Source of the DNA: Erysipelotrichaceae bacterium | GTDB taxonomy: Bacteria > Bacillota_I > Bacilli_A > Erysipelotrichales > Erysipelotrichaceae | Direction: 5' to 3' | NCBI GenBank assembly: GCA_017419165.1 | Contig: JAFOLW010000038.1 | Location: forward strand, 1-38,617 | Length of the DNA: 38,617 bases | Shown here: one piece after another, positions 7,292 to 15,790 of the stretch | Layout: each line of letters opens with the position of its first letter | Position numbering within the stretch: position 1 is the stretch's first letter | The notes under the pieces: generated by a model | Database searches by the model: none | What the model was told of the DNA's origin: nothing | Seen by the model: only the letters and a program-made list of their open reading frames with translations | Made by a program: the position numbers and the translations under genes

Positions 7292-9151
7292 TTATCTTTT
7301 ATGTTGTTTCAGATAGATCGCCAGGACCTGGATGTCGCTCGGGTTGATCCCCGAGATCCGCGACGCCTGTCCCAAAGACGACGGTCTGATCTTGTCTAAT
7401 TTTGCCCTGGCCTCCAGAGCCAGATTGTCCACATGCAGGTAATCGATGTCTTCATCGAGCTTGATGGCATCCATCTTCAGCATCCGTTCCGCTTCCTTGC
7501 GGGCCTTGTTGATATAGCCTTCGTACTTGACCTCGATCTGCGTTTGATCGGCGATCGCCTCGTCATGGGCGATGCCGGCGATCTTCAGGATCTCGTGCAG
7601 TTCCACGCCCGGACGCTTGAGCAGCTCATAGGCGTTGTGGGAACCCGACTCCCCTTCGAAGCCAAGACCTTCCAGATATTCGTTGATGCCGCTCTCCTTC
7701 TCGATGCGGGTCTGCTTCAGCAGCTCCTTCAGTTTGCGTATCTCTTCCATCTTCTTAAGGAAAGCGTCATAGCGTTCCTTCGAGATCAGATGATTCTCGT
7801 AGCCGTATCGCAATAAACGCTGATCGGCATTGTCGTGCCGCAGCAATAAGCGGTACTCCGCCCGGGACGTCAGCAGACGGTAAGGCTCATTCGTCCCTTT
7901 GGTGACCAGATCGTCGATCATGACACCGATATAGGACTCATCCCGCTTCAGGATCAGAGGTTCCTGCCCGTCAAGCTTCCTTCTCACGTTGATGCCTGCC
8001 ATCAGGCCTAAACCCGCCGCCTCTTCATAACCCGATGTCCCCAGGATCTGGCCGCCGATGAAGAGGTTCTCGATCGGCTTGAGCTCCAGCGATGCCTTGA
8101 CCTGCAGAGGGTCGATCGCATCGTATTCGATCGCATAGGCATACTTGATGATCTTTGCGTTCTCGAGCCCGATCAGCGAATGGACCATCTGTTCCTGCAC
8201 ATCTCTGGGCATCGAGGTAGAAAAGCCCTGGATGTAAGTGGTATCCAGTGACAGCGATTCCGGTTCCAGAAACAGCTGATGCCGTTCCTTGTCGGCAAAA
8301 CGCACGACCTTGTCTTCGATCGAAGGACAGTACCTCGGTCCGACGCCTTTGACGACACCGGAATACATCGACGACTTATGCAGGTTCGCTTTGATGATCT
8401 CCAGTGTCTCAGGTGTCGTATAAGTCAGATAACAAGGCACCTGTTTTTCCGGAGGCAGGACCTCTTCGGGCTTCGTCTCTTCGCTGAAACGCAGGAAATG
8501 ATCGGCTCCGGGTTCGTATTTCGTTCTGGAAAAATCGATCGACGACGTCAGTACTCTCTGCGGCGTGCCGGTCTTCAGACGGAAAAGCCGTAAGCCCATC
8601 CTTCGCAGAGACTCCGACAAGTCCTTCGTCGTCTTGTCGCCGTCGGGACCTTCGGATCTGGTATCCGAAGAGATCATGACCGTGGAATCCATATAGGTCC
8701 CGGTCGTTAAGACGCAGGCTTTGGCCTCGATGATCCCGTGCTTTCGCAAACGGACGGCCTTGAACTTCTTGTCTTCGACGATGACCTCATCGACGATGTC
8801 TTCGATGACCTCGAGATCCTTCGTATGCATGCATAAGTCAGCCATCTTTTTGGAGTATTCCAGCTTGTCGGACTGCACGCGCATGTTCCAGACGCCCGGA
8901 CCCTTGGTGGTGTTCAGCATCTTGAACTGTAAGGCCGTCAGATCGGCGACCCGCGGCATCACGCCGCCCAAAGCATCGATCTCCCGGACCACCACGCCTT
9001 TCGCCGGACCGCCGATCGACGGGTTGCACGGCATCTTGGCGATATGTGACAGTTTGATGGTGACTAAAACGGTATCCTTGCCGGCATGGGCCAGCGCCAT
9101 CGCCGCTTCCACCCCCGCATGTCCGGCGCCTACGACGACACAGTCACGCAC
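7292..9151 (-). CDS. mnmG: tRNA U34 carboxymethylaminomethyl modification enzyme MnmG (GidA)
   Basis: The FAD subunit of the MnmE-MnmG complex, which adds carboxymethylaminomethyl to U34 of tRNAs reading NNA/NNG codons. The dinucleotide-binding VVVGAGHAGVEAA is at the very N-terminus. The GidA signatures GPRYCPSIEDKVVRF and ILGTSGYEEAAGLGLMAG are present, with the expected C-terminal helical part. I place the start at GTG 9151: it has AGGAG with an 8-nt spacer, overlaps the upstream stop (9144) by 8 nt, and gives 619 residues with the Rossmann motif at the usual distance. Upstream ATGs at 9175 and further lack an RBS. It is translationally coupled to the small upstream gene. No mnmE lies in this window. 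Confidence 0.95.
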   Translation of the reverse strand: MRDCVVVGAGHAGVEAAMALAHAGKDTVLVTIKLSHIAKMPCNPSIGGPAKGVVVREIDALGGVMPRVADLTALQFKMLNTTKGPGVWNMRVQSDKLEYSKKMADLCMHTKDLEVIEDIVDEVIVEDKKFKAVRLRKHGIIEAKACVLTTGTYMDSTVMISSDTRSEGPDGDKTTKDLSESLRRMGLRLFRLKTGTPQRVLTSSIDFSRTKYEPGADHFLRFSEETKPEEVLPPEKQVPCYLTYTTPETLEIIKANLHKSSMYSGVVKGVGPRYCPSIEDKVVRFADKERHQLFLEPESLSLDTTYIQGFSTSMPRDVQEQMVHSLIGLENAKIIKYAYAIEYDAIDPLQVKASLELKPIENLFIGGQILGTSGYEEAAGLGLMAGINVRRKLDGQEPLILKRDESYIGVMIDDLVTKGTNEPYRLLTSRAEYRLLLRHDNADQRLLRYGYENHLISKERYDAFLKKMEEIRKLKELLKQTRIEKESGINEYLEGLGFEGESGSHNAYELLKRPGVELHEILKIAGIAHDEAIADQTQIEVKYEGYINKARKEAERMLKMDAIKLDEDIDYLHVDNLALEARAKLDKIRPSSLGQASRISGINPSDIQVLAIYLKQHKR

Positions 9152-9479
9152 GGAAGACGCTCCTGATCTTTTCATAGACCGCATACATATCTTTATAGTG
9201 GCCCATCACATCGGAATACATCTCGTATTCCAGATCTTCATAGACCTCCAGCAAAGCTTCATACAAAGGAAACATACAAAGATCGCCTGCCAGAATATAA
9301 AGTCCCTTGACCGCATCCTTCGCCAAAGCGTAGTCTTCCTCATCCAGCATTTCCTCCAGCTGATAAAAAAACTCATCGGAAAGATAGGCATTGGCGCTCT
9401 CTTCGTAATCGTAGATGTTCCTGAATTTATCGAGGATCAGATCATAATCCAATCCGACACTTTTATACTTGTTTTTCAT
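9144..9479 (-). CDS. Small acidic Hpt-like protein lacking the phosphorylatable His
   Basis: 111 residues, all-helical in appearance and rich in Asp, Glu and Tyr. The stretch EEDYALAKDAVKGLYILAGDLCMFPLYEALLEVYEDLE lines up with the histidine phosphotransfer (Hpt) pattern xxAAHxLKGxAxNLGxxxLxxxxxxLE, but the His position is Lys and the L-K-G-x-A part is altered. I read it as a degenerate Hpt fold that cannot accept phosphate; the similarity is by eye only. No kinase or response regulator is nearby. Its stop overlaps the mnmG start, so the two are coupled. ATG 9479 has no RBS, and TATAAT (minus strand 9487-9492) is 7 nt upstream, implying a leaderless message. A GTG further upstream (9506) would overlap this -10 box. 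Confidence 0.65.
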   Translation of the reverse strand: MKNKYKSVGLDYDLILDKFRNIYDYEESANAYLSDEFFYQLEEMLDEEDYALAKDAVKGLYILAGDLCMFPLYEALLEVYEDLEYEMYSDVMGHYKDMYAVYEKIRSVFRA

Positions 9480-9486
9480 CGGTTCT

Positions 9487-9492
9487 ATTATA
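9487..9492 (-). promoter_or_regulatory. -10 box 7 nt before the Hpt-like start
   Basis: Perfect TATAAT on the minus strand; the 7 nt to ATG 9479 put the expected transcription start at or next to the start codon. It would drive the Hpt-like - mnmG - AIM24 unit. No strong -35 is seen. Confidence 0.6.
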
Positions 9493-9593
9493 ATGCAAAA
9501 ACGCACGGATTCTCCATGCCTTAGTCATCGGTACAGAAACGAGAAAGAAATGCGTGTCCGTCATGATAGATGCCACGGGACAAAGAATAATGC

Positions 9594-9599
9594 TAAAAT
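9594..9599 (+). promoter_or_regulatory. Extended -10 box 6 nt before the ABC exporter start
   Basis: TGCTAAAAT (TGn plus TAAAAT) lies 6 nt before GTG 9606, with an ATGCCA -35-like hexamer at 9570-9575. The transcript should begin at or beside the GTG. Confidence 0.6.
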
Positions 9600-9605
9600 C
9601 TATTT

Positions 9606-12600
9606 GTGTTAAAGATCCGCAATATATCCAAGACCTATAAGACGGGCGATCTTGTCCAGCAGGCGCTGGACGATGTTTCGCTCGATCTTCGCGATAACGA
9701 ATTCGTCGCCATCCTGGGCCCCTCCGGTTCGGGCAAGACGACTCTTTTGAACATCATCGGCGGTCTCGACCGCTACGATGAAGGCGACCTCATCATCAAC
9801 GGCGTCTCCACCAAAAACTACAAAGACCGTGACTGGGACACGTACCGCAACCATACGATCGGTTTCGTCTTCCAGTCCTACAACCTGATCCCGCATCAAA
9901 GCGTATTGTCCAACGTCGAGCTTGCCTTAACGATCGGCGGCATCTCCCGGAAGGAAAGAAGACAGCGGGCTTTGAACGCCCTGGCGGAAGTCGGTCTGAA
10001 GGAACATGCACACAAGCGGCCCAACCAGATGTCCGGCGGCCAGATGCAGCGCGTGGCGATCGCCCGTGCTCTGGTCAACAATCCCGACATCCTGCTGGCC
10101 GATGAGCCGACCGGCGCCTTGGATTCCAAGACCTCGATCCAGGTCATGGAACTCCTCAAGGAAGTCGCCCGGGACCGGCTGGTCGTTATGGTCACCCACA
10201 ACCCCGACCTTGCGCAGCAGTATGCCAACCGCATCGTCAACCTCAAGGACGGGCACATCATCTCCGATTCCAATCCCTTCGTTGACGAAAGCAACGAGAT
10301 CGATGAAAAACCGAAAAAAGTGAAGAAAGCCCACATGTCCTATCTGACAGCTTTGTCGCTTTCTTTCAATAATCTGCTGACCAAAAAAGGAAGGACCATC
10401 CTGACCGCCTTTGCCGGATCGATCGGCATCATCGGCATCGCTCTGATCACTTCCCTTTCCACCGGCTTTCAGAATTATATCGACAAGATACAGGAAGACA
10501 CCCTGTCTTCCTATCCGCTGACCATCACCTCGGAGACGGCCGACGCCACCTCCGCGATCCTGACGATGGTCTCCGACCGCGAGAATTACAAGAGCGAAGG
10601 CAATTACGTCCGGGAACGCCAGTATCTGACCACGATGTTTTCGGTCATCGGTTCCAACGACCTCAAGAGCCTCAAAGCCTATCTGGACGCCCATCCGGAA
10701 GAATACCGCGACGATGTCACGCACATCAACTACGCCTATTCGATCCGTCCGACCATCTATACCATCGATGCGGCAGACAATCTCGCCAAGCTCAATCCGT
10801 CTTCTCTGATGTCGACGATGTACTCTTCGCAAGCGACCTCCTTCATGTCCACCCTGTCGATGGGCGGCAATTCTGTCTTCTCCGAAATGAATGAGAATAC
10901 CGCTTCCTACAAGGATCAGTATGACGTTTTGGCCGGCCGCTGGCCGGAGCGCTACGACGAGCTCCTGCTGGTGCTGTCGGAACCCAATTCGATCTCCGAC
11001 CTCTTGGTCTATTCCCTGGGTCTTCGGGATACCAACGAGCTCAGGACGATCATCACCAACGTCATGTCCGGCGAAGAATCGGGCATCCGCAACGAACCGC
11101 GCGAATACAGCTATGAAGATCTGATGAACATCGATCTCAAGCTGATCGAACCGACCGATGTCTACCGCTACAACGTCAAATACGATGTCTACGAAGACAT
11201 GTCGAATGACGACGTCTATATGAGAGACTTGTATGACCGTTCCCTCAGCCTCAAGATCGTCGGAATCGTCTGCCTCAAGGAAGGCGACAATTCGATGGCC
11301 TTGAACCCGGGCATCTGTTACCGCAAAGATCTCTGCCAGTACATCATCGCAGAATCCGCAAGGACCGCCATCGTCTCCAAGCAGCTCGCCGACAGGGACA
11401 TCGATGTCTTCTCCGGCAAACGCTTCGACGAAGTCAATGAAGAAGGCGAACAGAAGCTCGACTTCAATGAAATGGTCAGCATCGATGAAGAGATGCTGAA
11501 AGACGCCTTCAAGATCGATATCGATCAAGACGCCTTCAAATTCGAAACGGTCGATGAAAACGCCATGCGCGACATCGTCATGGACTCCGCGGAAACGGCA
11601 GCCGAAATGATCGCCAACACACCGGACAAGACGTTGCTGACGGGCATCTTCACCCTGGTCAATTCCTCCTTCCTGCAGCAGCAGGTCAACGCCTACGACG
11701 AGGCACACCTGAAAGTAGAAGAGGTCACGCCGGAACCGGCTGATCCGGAACAGGAAGCACAGACTAAGACGCTCTTGCTCCTCGACGCGGAAGAGATACA
11801 GAAAGCGGCCGCCGCCATCGACGGCAGTGCCTACAAACAGTTCGCCAAGATCCTTGTCGCCAATTCCCAGCAATACATCGCCGAGCTCGGCGGCAACGAC
11901 GTGACGCCGCTGCTCGATATGATCACTTCGCAGCAATACGATTCCCTGGCTCAGGGCGTGCAGTCGATGTTCACTTCCTATTACGAGAGCCTCTCGCAGA
12001 TCGCTGAAGAAGGGACAGTCGTCTATCAGAAAGAAGAAAACGATACGGTCTATTCCGGTGCGGAAGGCATTGAACTCAGAAGCTCCCAGCTGCTTCCGAT
12101 GCAGCTTGGAAATGAGACGGCACTCACGAATACATCTGCCGTCATCAGTCAGATGATCAACGACTTCACCGTCATGATGATCGCCGGCCAGATCGGCGCG
12201 GCGACCGCCAAGATGATGGAACCGATGACGGACACCTTCTCCAAACTCGGCGACATGTTCTCGGGCGACATCGTGAAGTTCGATACCGATAAGTTCGCAA
12301 AAGCCTTCAATTTCAATATGGACCAGGACGAACTCTCACGTCTGATGGAAACGATGATGCAGGGAACGGATGAAAAATCGGCCAATTCCAACCTGATCGC
12401 CTTGGGCTACCAGGATCTGGAAGATCCGACGTCGATCTCCTTCTACTTCAAGGACTTCGAATCCAAAGAGAATTTCCTGTCTTTCCTTGAACGTTACAAC
12501 GAAAGCGTGGACGAAGATACCCGCGTCCGCTATACCGATATCACCGGCATCCTGATGTCTTCGGTCAAGACGATCGTCGATGTCGTCACCTATGTGCTGA

Positions 12601-12989
12601 TCGCCTTCGTGTCGATCTCCTTGGTGGTCTCGTCGATCATGATCGCTGTCATCACGCTGATCTCCGTGCTCGAACGTACCAAAGAGATCGGCATCCTGAG
12701 AGCGATGGGTGCTTCCAAGCGCAACGTCTCTTCGATCTTCTCGGCCGAGACCTTCATCATCGGTGCCCTTTCCGGACTCTTAGGCGTCGGCGTGACACTG
12801 GCTTCGCTGCCTTTGATCAACAGGATCATCCACAACGTCGCCGACAACAACGACGTCAATGCCGTCCTGCCGAAAGAGGCGGCCATCGCCTTAGTCCTGA
12901 TCTCGATCTTCTTGACGATCATCGCGGGCTTCATCCCGTCCAAAAAAGCCGCCAAGCAGGATCCGGTCATCGCCCTGCGTACGGAGTAA
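9606..12989 (+). CDS. ABC transporter with fused ATPase and FtsX/MacB-type permease
   Basis: 1127 residues. Residues 1-230 are a LolD/MacB-type ATPase: Walker A GPSGSGKTT (38-46), signature SGGQMQ (143-148), Walker B ILLADEP (162-168) with catalytic Glu167. A first membrane segment follows at about 270-290 (AFAGSIGIIGIALITSLSTG), then a roughly 700-residue extracytoplasmic domain rich in Asp and Glu. The C-terminal FtsX domain (about 985-1110) has three membrane segments and the hallmark RTKEIGILRAMGASKRNV. Such type VII exporters work mechanically, exporting peptides or driving cell-envelope processes rather than simple import. No accessory membrane-fusion protein or two-component system is adjacent, so the substrate is unknown. 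The start is GTG 9606; no RBS is present and the message is probably leaderless. Confidence 0.92.
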   Translation: MLKIRNISKTYKTGDLVQQALDDVSLDLRDNEFVAILGPSGSGKTTLLNIIGGLDRYDEGDLIINGVSTKNYKDRDWDTYRNHTIGFVFQSYNLIPHQSVLSNVELALTIGGISRKERRQRALNALAEVGLKEHAHKRPNQMSGGQMQRVAIARALVNNPDILLADEPTGALDSKTSIQVMELLKEVARDRLVVMVTHNPDLAQQYANRIVNLKDGHIISDSNPFVDESNEIDEKPKKVKKAHMSYLTALSLSFNNLLTKKGRTILTAFAGSIGIIGIALITSLSTGFQNYIDKIQEDTLSSYPLTITSETADATSAILTMVSDRENYKSEGNYVRERQYLTTMFSVIGSNDLKSLKAYLDAHPEEYRDDVTHINYAYSIRPTIYTIDAADNLAKLNPSSLMSTMYSSQATSFMSTLSMGGNSVFSEMNENTASYKDQYDVLAGRWPERYDELLLVLSEPNSISDLLVYSLGLRDTNELRTIITNVMSGEESGIRNEPREYSYEDLMNIDLKLIEPTDVYRYNVKYDVYEDMSNDDVYMRDLYDRSLSLKIVGIVCLKEGDNSMALNPGICYRKDLCQYIIAESARTAIVSKQLADRDIDVFSGKRFDEVNEEGEQKLDFNEMVSIDEEMLKDAFKIDIDQDAFKFETVDENAMRDIVMDSAETAAEMIANTPDKTLLTGIFTLVNSSFLQQQVNAYDEAHLKVEEVTPEPADPEQEAQTKTLLLLDAEEIQKAAAAIDGSAYKQFAKILVANSQQYIAELGGNDVTPLLDMITSQQYDSLAQGVQSMFTSYYESLSQIAEEGTVVYQKEENDTVYSGAEGIELRSSQLLPMQLGNETALTNTSAVISQMINDFTVMMIAGQIGAATAKMMEPMTDTFSKLGDMFSGDIVKFDTDKFAKAFNFNMDQDELSRLMETMMQGTDEKSANSNLIALGYQDLEDPTSISFYFKDFESKENFLSFLERYNESVDEDTRVRYTDITGILMSSVKTIVDVVTYVLIAFVSISLVVSSIMIAVITLISVLERTKEIGILRAMGASKRNVSSIFSAETFIIGALSGLLGVGVTLASLPLINRIIHNVADNNDVNAVLPKEAAIALVLISIFLTIIAGFIPSKKAAKQDPVIALRTE

Positions 12990-13008
12990 AAAGCGGAAAA
13001 AAACGATC

Positions 13009-13064
13009 AAAAAAGCCCCGAAGGAAAGGCGCGGACCTCAGACTCACCTCTTCGGAGCTTTTTT
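13009..13064. terminator. Bidirectional terminator between ABC exporter and phosphatase lipoprotein
   Basis: AAAAAAGCCCCGAAG (13009-13023) pairs with CTTCGGAGCTTTTTT (13050-13064), with one mismatch and a 26-nt apical part. Flanking A and T runs let it work for both convergent genes. Confidence 0.8.
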
Positions 13065-13074
13065 ATAGTTTTAT

Positions 13075-14268
13075 TTATCGGATCTTTTCCAGCAGGAGAC
13101 CGATCGCTTCTTCTTCCATGCCCGCCTTGATCAGATAGGCTCTGGCGTAGCTCGACAAGTCACAGGCATGCGGATCGGTCTTTTCATCGTTCACCAGAAA
13201 CTTCAGCATGGCCTCCAGATTCCTGTTGAGGATCGTCTCATACTTCTTCGGTTCGTTGTCCTCACGGATCTGATAGTAATTGTCATAGGTCTTCATGTAG
13301 TCGTCTTTGATCGCTTCATATCCCGCCCCGGCCAAGGCTTCCAATAACATGCAGACGAAGCCCGTGCGGTCCTTTCCCTCCGTGCAATGGATCAGATACG
13401 GTCCGTCGTGTTCCGCCATCTGCGTGAAGCCGTAGGCCAGTTTCTGTGCAAAGTCTTCGGAAAGATAGTTCATATTGAGGGCGAGCGCACAGACAAGATC
13501 TCTTTCATATAAGGAAAGGAAGTAGTCGGAAGAAAAGTCCTCCCCGGCGATGTATTTTTCGATCTTGACGTCACTGTCGGCCAGATCGAGGATATAGTTC
13601 ACTCCGGCTTCTTCGATCAGATCATCGACATAAGCGGCACGCTTGTGCTGATCGTCGCACGGAGAGGCGGAACGGTAGACCTTCCCGGCGGAGATGTTTC
13701 CCATTTCGACCGTCCGGAAATTGGCGAAGGTGACCTCGTCGGGATAGCGTTCGATCTCATCGTAGTAGTGGATGTCGGAAGCCTCCTGCACATCCAGGTA
13801 CTTTCCCTTTTCCCGTAAGACCACGCTGGCCTTGGTATGTTCGTCCAAAGCCAGTTTCGCCCATAAGCCTTCACTGCCCTGGGACACCTTGAGCCTGGCC
13901 TCATCCCAGAGGTCTTCCCCGTAATTGATGGCCGCCTTGATGTAGTCGTAGCCCGGATAGGCGATCAGCAGCGTCTCGCCGGCATCGACATAGTAGCCGT
14001 TGTAGTACGGGATGTCTTCGATCGTATAGCCGTTGGAAAACAGCACATCGACGCTGTCGCCGTAGGCGAAGCCGGCCGCATTGAATTCATCGATCCCCAT
14101 CTTAAGATAGACGCCGCCGAATTCCGTCTCATGGATCGTCGCCAGGTCATCGACCCGCAAGGCTTCCTCTTGAGGCTCTTCCTCTTTCTTTTCCTCTTCC
14201 TTCTTTTCTCCGGCGCAGCCGGAAAGAAGCATCAGAAACAACAGCAGGACAAGTATGATCTTTTTCAT
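13075..14268 (-). CDS. Tyrosine-phosphatase lipoprotein
   Basis: 397 residues. A lipoprotein signal peptide ends in lipobox LSGC with Cys18 as the lipidated residue, followed by a Glu/Lys-rich linker (19-36), so the protein is anchored outside the membrane. Residues about 40-150 resemble the C-terminal beta domain of SAM hydroxide adenosyltransferase-type proteins (FGGVYLKMG, AGFAYGDSVDVLF, PYYNGYYVDAGETLLIAYPG); that match is tentative. The C-terminal half is a tyrosine/dual-specificity phosphatase (Y_phosphatase3-like): GNISAGKVYRSASP early on, and the P-loop HCTEGKDRTG with nucleophile Cys295 and the CX5R Arg301. An RBS (AAAGGAG) precedes the ATG. The substrate is unknown; exported phosphatases of this type can act on phosphoproteins or phosphoinositides. 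Confidence 0.87.
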   Translation of the reverse strand: MKKIILVLLLFLMLLSGCAGEKKEEEKKEEEPQEEALRVDDLATIHETEFGGVYLKMGIDEFNAAGFAYGDSVDVLFSNGYTIEDIPYYNGYYVDAGETLLIAYPGYDYIKAAINYGEDLWDEARLKVSQGSEGLWAKLALDEHTKASVVLREKGKYLDVQEASDIHYYDEIERYPDEVTFANFRTVEMGNISAGKVYRSASPCDDQHKRAAYVDDLIEEAGVNYILDLADSDVKIEKYIAGEDFSSDYFLSLYERDLVCALALNMNYLSEDFAQKLAYGFTQMAEHDGPYLIHCTEGKDRTGFVCMLLEALAGAGYEAIKDDYMKTYDNYYQIREDNEPKKYETILNRNLEAMLKFLVNDEKTDPHACDLSSYARAYLIKAGMEEEAIGLLLEKIR

Positions 14269-14281
14269 AAATAAACTCCTT

Positions 14282-14309
14282 TAAAAAATGTTCTGAGCTT
14301 TCAGAACAT
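14282..14309 (-). terminator. Terminator containing the rhomboid stop codon
   Basis: On the minus strand ATGTTCTGA, AAGC loop, TCAGAACAT, then TTTTTT. The 9-bp stem is perfect, and the TGA stop of the rhomboid gene (14301-14303) lies inside it. It also lies just upstream of the lipoprotein RBS. Confidence 0.85.
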
Positions 14310-14843
14310 CAGTAACAGATACGAGATCACGATCCCTACCGCCATGCAGCAGAAATGCGAGGTGCCATCCACTCCGGGAATGGAAGAGATCATCACCAGG
14401 GAGATGATCGGCCGAAGCAGGTATTGGAAGCCCGCAAAGCCGTAATAGCGCAGGATGACCAGGAAGTAGGCACCCAGCAGTCCCGAGATGGCGCCGGAAG
14501 CGCCCAGCGAAGAGGAATAGTCGTCGCGGTTGTAATGGCGCAGGTAAAGACTTGCCAGTTTGCCTAAGATCATCGATCCCATGTAGATCAGCAGCATGCC
14601 GAAATGGCCGAAGTAATCTTCCACGAAAGTCCCGACATTGTACAGTGACAACATGTTCATCAGCAGATGCAGCGGTTCGTAGTGGGCGAAGCCGCTCGTC
14701 AGGATGCGGATGTATTCCCGGCGGTTGAAAACGGAATGATAGGACATCGTCAGCTCATCGACATCGGTCTTATCGGTCCGGATCATAAAGAAAACGATTA
14801 CATTAGACAGAATCAGCAATAACGTCACAATTGAATACAGCAT
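14301..14843 (-). CDS. Rhomboid-family intramembrane serine protease
   Basis: 180 residues with about six membrane segments. The catalytic dyad is visible: Ser116 in G-A-S-G (SLGASGAISGLLG) and His163 in TSHFCCMAVG in the last helix. The supporting H59-x-x-x-N63 motif (HLLMN) sits in helix 2. Rhomboids cut membrane-spanning substrates within the bilayer, with roles in quality control and signalling. This is a compact six-helix form with no extra cytoplasmic domain. No RBS precedes ATG 14843; TATAAT lies 6 nt upstream, so the message is probably leaderless. It is divergent from the membrane-anchored CHAP protein over only 50 bp. Confidence 0.9.
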   Translation of the reverse strand: MLYSIVTLLLILSNVIVFFMIRTDKTDVDELTMSYHSVFNRREYIRILTSGFAHYEPLHLLMNMLSLYNVGTFVEDYFGHFGMLLIYMGSMILGKLASLYLRHYNRDDYSSSLGASGAISGLLGAYFLVILRYYGFAGFQYLLRPIISLVMISSIPGVDGTSHFCCMAVGIVISYLLLMF

Positions 14844-14849
14844 ATCTCT

Positions 14850-14855
14850 ATTATA
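14850..14855 (-). promoter_or_regulatory. -10 box 6 nt before the rhomboid start
   Basis: TATAAT on the minus strand followed by AGAGAT and the ATG. It faces a second TATAAT at 14880-14885 that serves the divergent gene. Confidence 0.65.
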
Positions 14856-14879
14856 ATTTGATTTCTTTCATTTTTTCAT

Positions 14880-14885
14880 TATAAT
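14880..14885 (+). promoter_or_regulatory. -10 box 8 nt before the CHAP protein start
   Basis: TATAAT, then 8 nt to GTG 14894 (14 nt to ATG 14900). No Shine-Dalgarno sequence lies between. Confidence 0.6.
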
Positions 14886-14893
14886 AAGTACTT

Positions 14894-15757
14894 GTGTTTA
14901 TGAAGAATATCGAAAGTACTGAAAAAAGTATTGAGAAGGATTCAAAACTTTTATCGAAGAAATCCAGGCAGACAGCCCTGACTTATATACTCACAGTGAA
15001 CATCGTCGTACTTATGATCATCGCGATCGGCTTTTTCTCTTTGCCGAAAATGATCCATGCCTACTCCGTTTTCAAATCCAACAAGACGGAATTCGCCATG
15101 GACAAGGCGGAAAAGACGATGTCGCTATATAAGGACACATCGCTGAACGCCTTTGAAGAAGAAAAGGAGTATGAGATCGAAGATTTCTTCAATATCTTCC
15201 CTGCTCCGTCTTATCCGGAAGATGTCAGTTTCTGGCACGACTATGAAGGCTGGTATTCCCCCGGCTCTTATGCCGCCTATGCCGCCTGGGGCCATGCCTA
15301 TGACCTCTACTATGCCGGTAAGATCCATGGAGCGACCGCCGGAAGATGGTGCACCTTCTTCGCCCAGATGTGGTTCTATGACCAGTTCGGATTCAATTCC
15401 TCCGGCTGGAGGCCGACCGGCTCCGGGGCACAGTTCGCCTCGACGGTCTACAACACCGCAGTCTACTACGATGAAGAAGGAAAGCTCTGTCACTACTTCG
15501 AATACGGTGACAAGCCGATGACGATGGGCATCGTTTCCATCTCCAATTCCTACAATCCGGAGGGACACGTCTTATGCGTCGATGAAGTGGACTACTTCAA
15601 CAATACGATCACGGTCTCCGAAGGCAACGCCAACGGAAACGGTGATGTCCGCATCAGACATACGATGAGTTTAAGTGAATTCTATTATCTCAATCCCGGC
15701 TACCGTGTCTATGTCAATCCGACACCGGCACTGGTCGAAATGCTGAAAGAAAACTGA
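14894..15757 (+). CDS. Membrane-anchored CHAP-domain peptidoglycan hydrolase-like protein
   Basis: 287 residues from GTG 14894; ATG 14900 is an alternative that removes two residues. A Lys/Ser-rich cytoplasmic tail (1-28) precedes one membrane helix (about 29-50, ALTYILTVNIVVLMIIAIGF), giving type II topology with the rest outside. The C-terminal domain (about 130-285) is CHAP-like: catalytic Cys153 in GRWCTFFAQMWFYDQF, and His225 in EGHVLCVDEV followed by the ITVSEGNANGNGDVRIR strand that supplies the third residue. CHAP domains act as amidases or endopeptidases on peptidoglycan. No wall-binding domain is fused. A terminator hairpin overlaps its stop codon. Confidence 0.82.
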   Translation: MFMKNIESTEKSIEKDSKLLSKKSRQTALTYILTVNIVVLMIIAIGFFSLPKMIHAYSVFKSNKTEFAMDKAEKTMSLYKDTSLNAFEEEKEYEIEDFFNIFPAPSYPEDVSFWHDYEGWYSPGSYAAYAAWGHAYDLYYAGKIHGATAGRWCTFFAQMWFYDQFGFNSSGWRPTGSGAQFASTVYNTAVYYDEEGKLCHYFEYGDKPMTMGIVSISNSYNPEGHVLCVDEVDYFNNTITVSEGNANGNGDVRIRHTMSLSEFYYLNPGYRVYVNPTPALVEMLKEN

Positions 15758-15774
15758 TCGCAAGATCGGTTTTT
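15750..15774 (+). terminator. Terminator containing the CHAP gene stop codon
   Basis: AAAACTGATC (15750-15759), GCAA loop, GATCGGTTTT (15764-15773). The TGA stop (15755-15757) is part of the left arm. The CorA -10 box follows at once. Confidence 0.8.
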
Positions 15775-15778
15775 GTTA

Positions 15779-15784
15779 TATCCT
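15779..15784 (+). promoter_or_regulatory. Possible -10 box 6 nt before the CorA start
   Basis: TATCCT then AATCTT then ATG 15791. The box is weaker than others in the window, but its spacing and the lack of any RBS match the same arrangement. Confidence 0.45.
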
Positions 15785-15790
15785 AATCTT

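Noticed and set aside
9927..11936. A 669-codon open frame on the minus strand
   Set aside because: It lies wholly opposite the ABC exporter gene, has low-complexity Val/Asp/Arg composition and no motif or RBS; it is a by-product of that gene's codon use.
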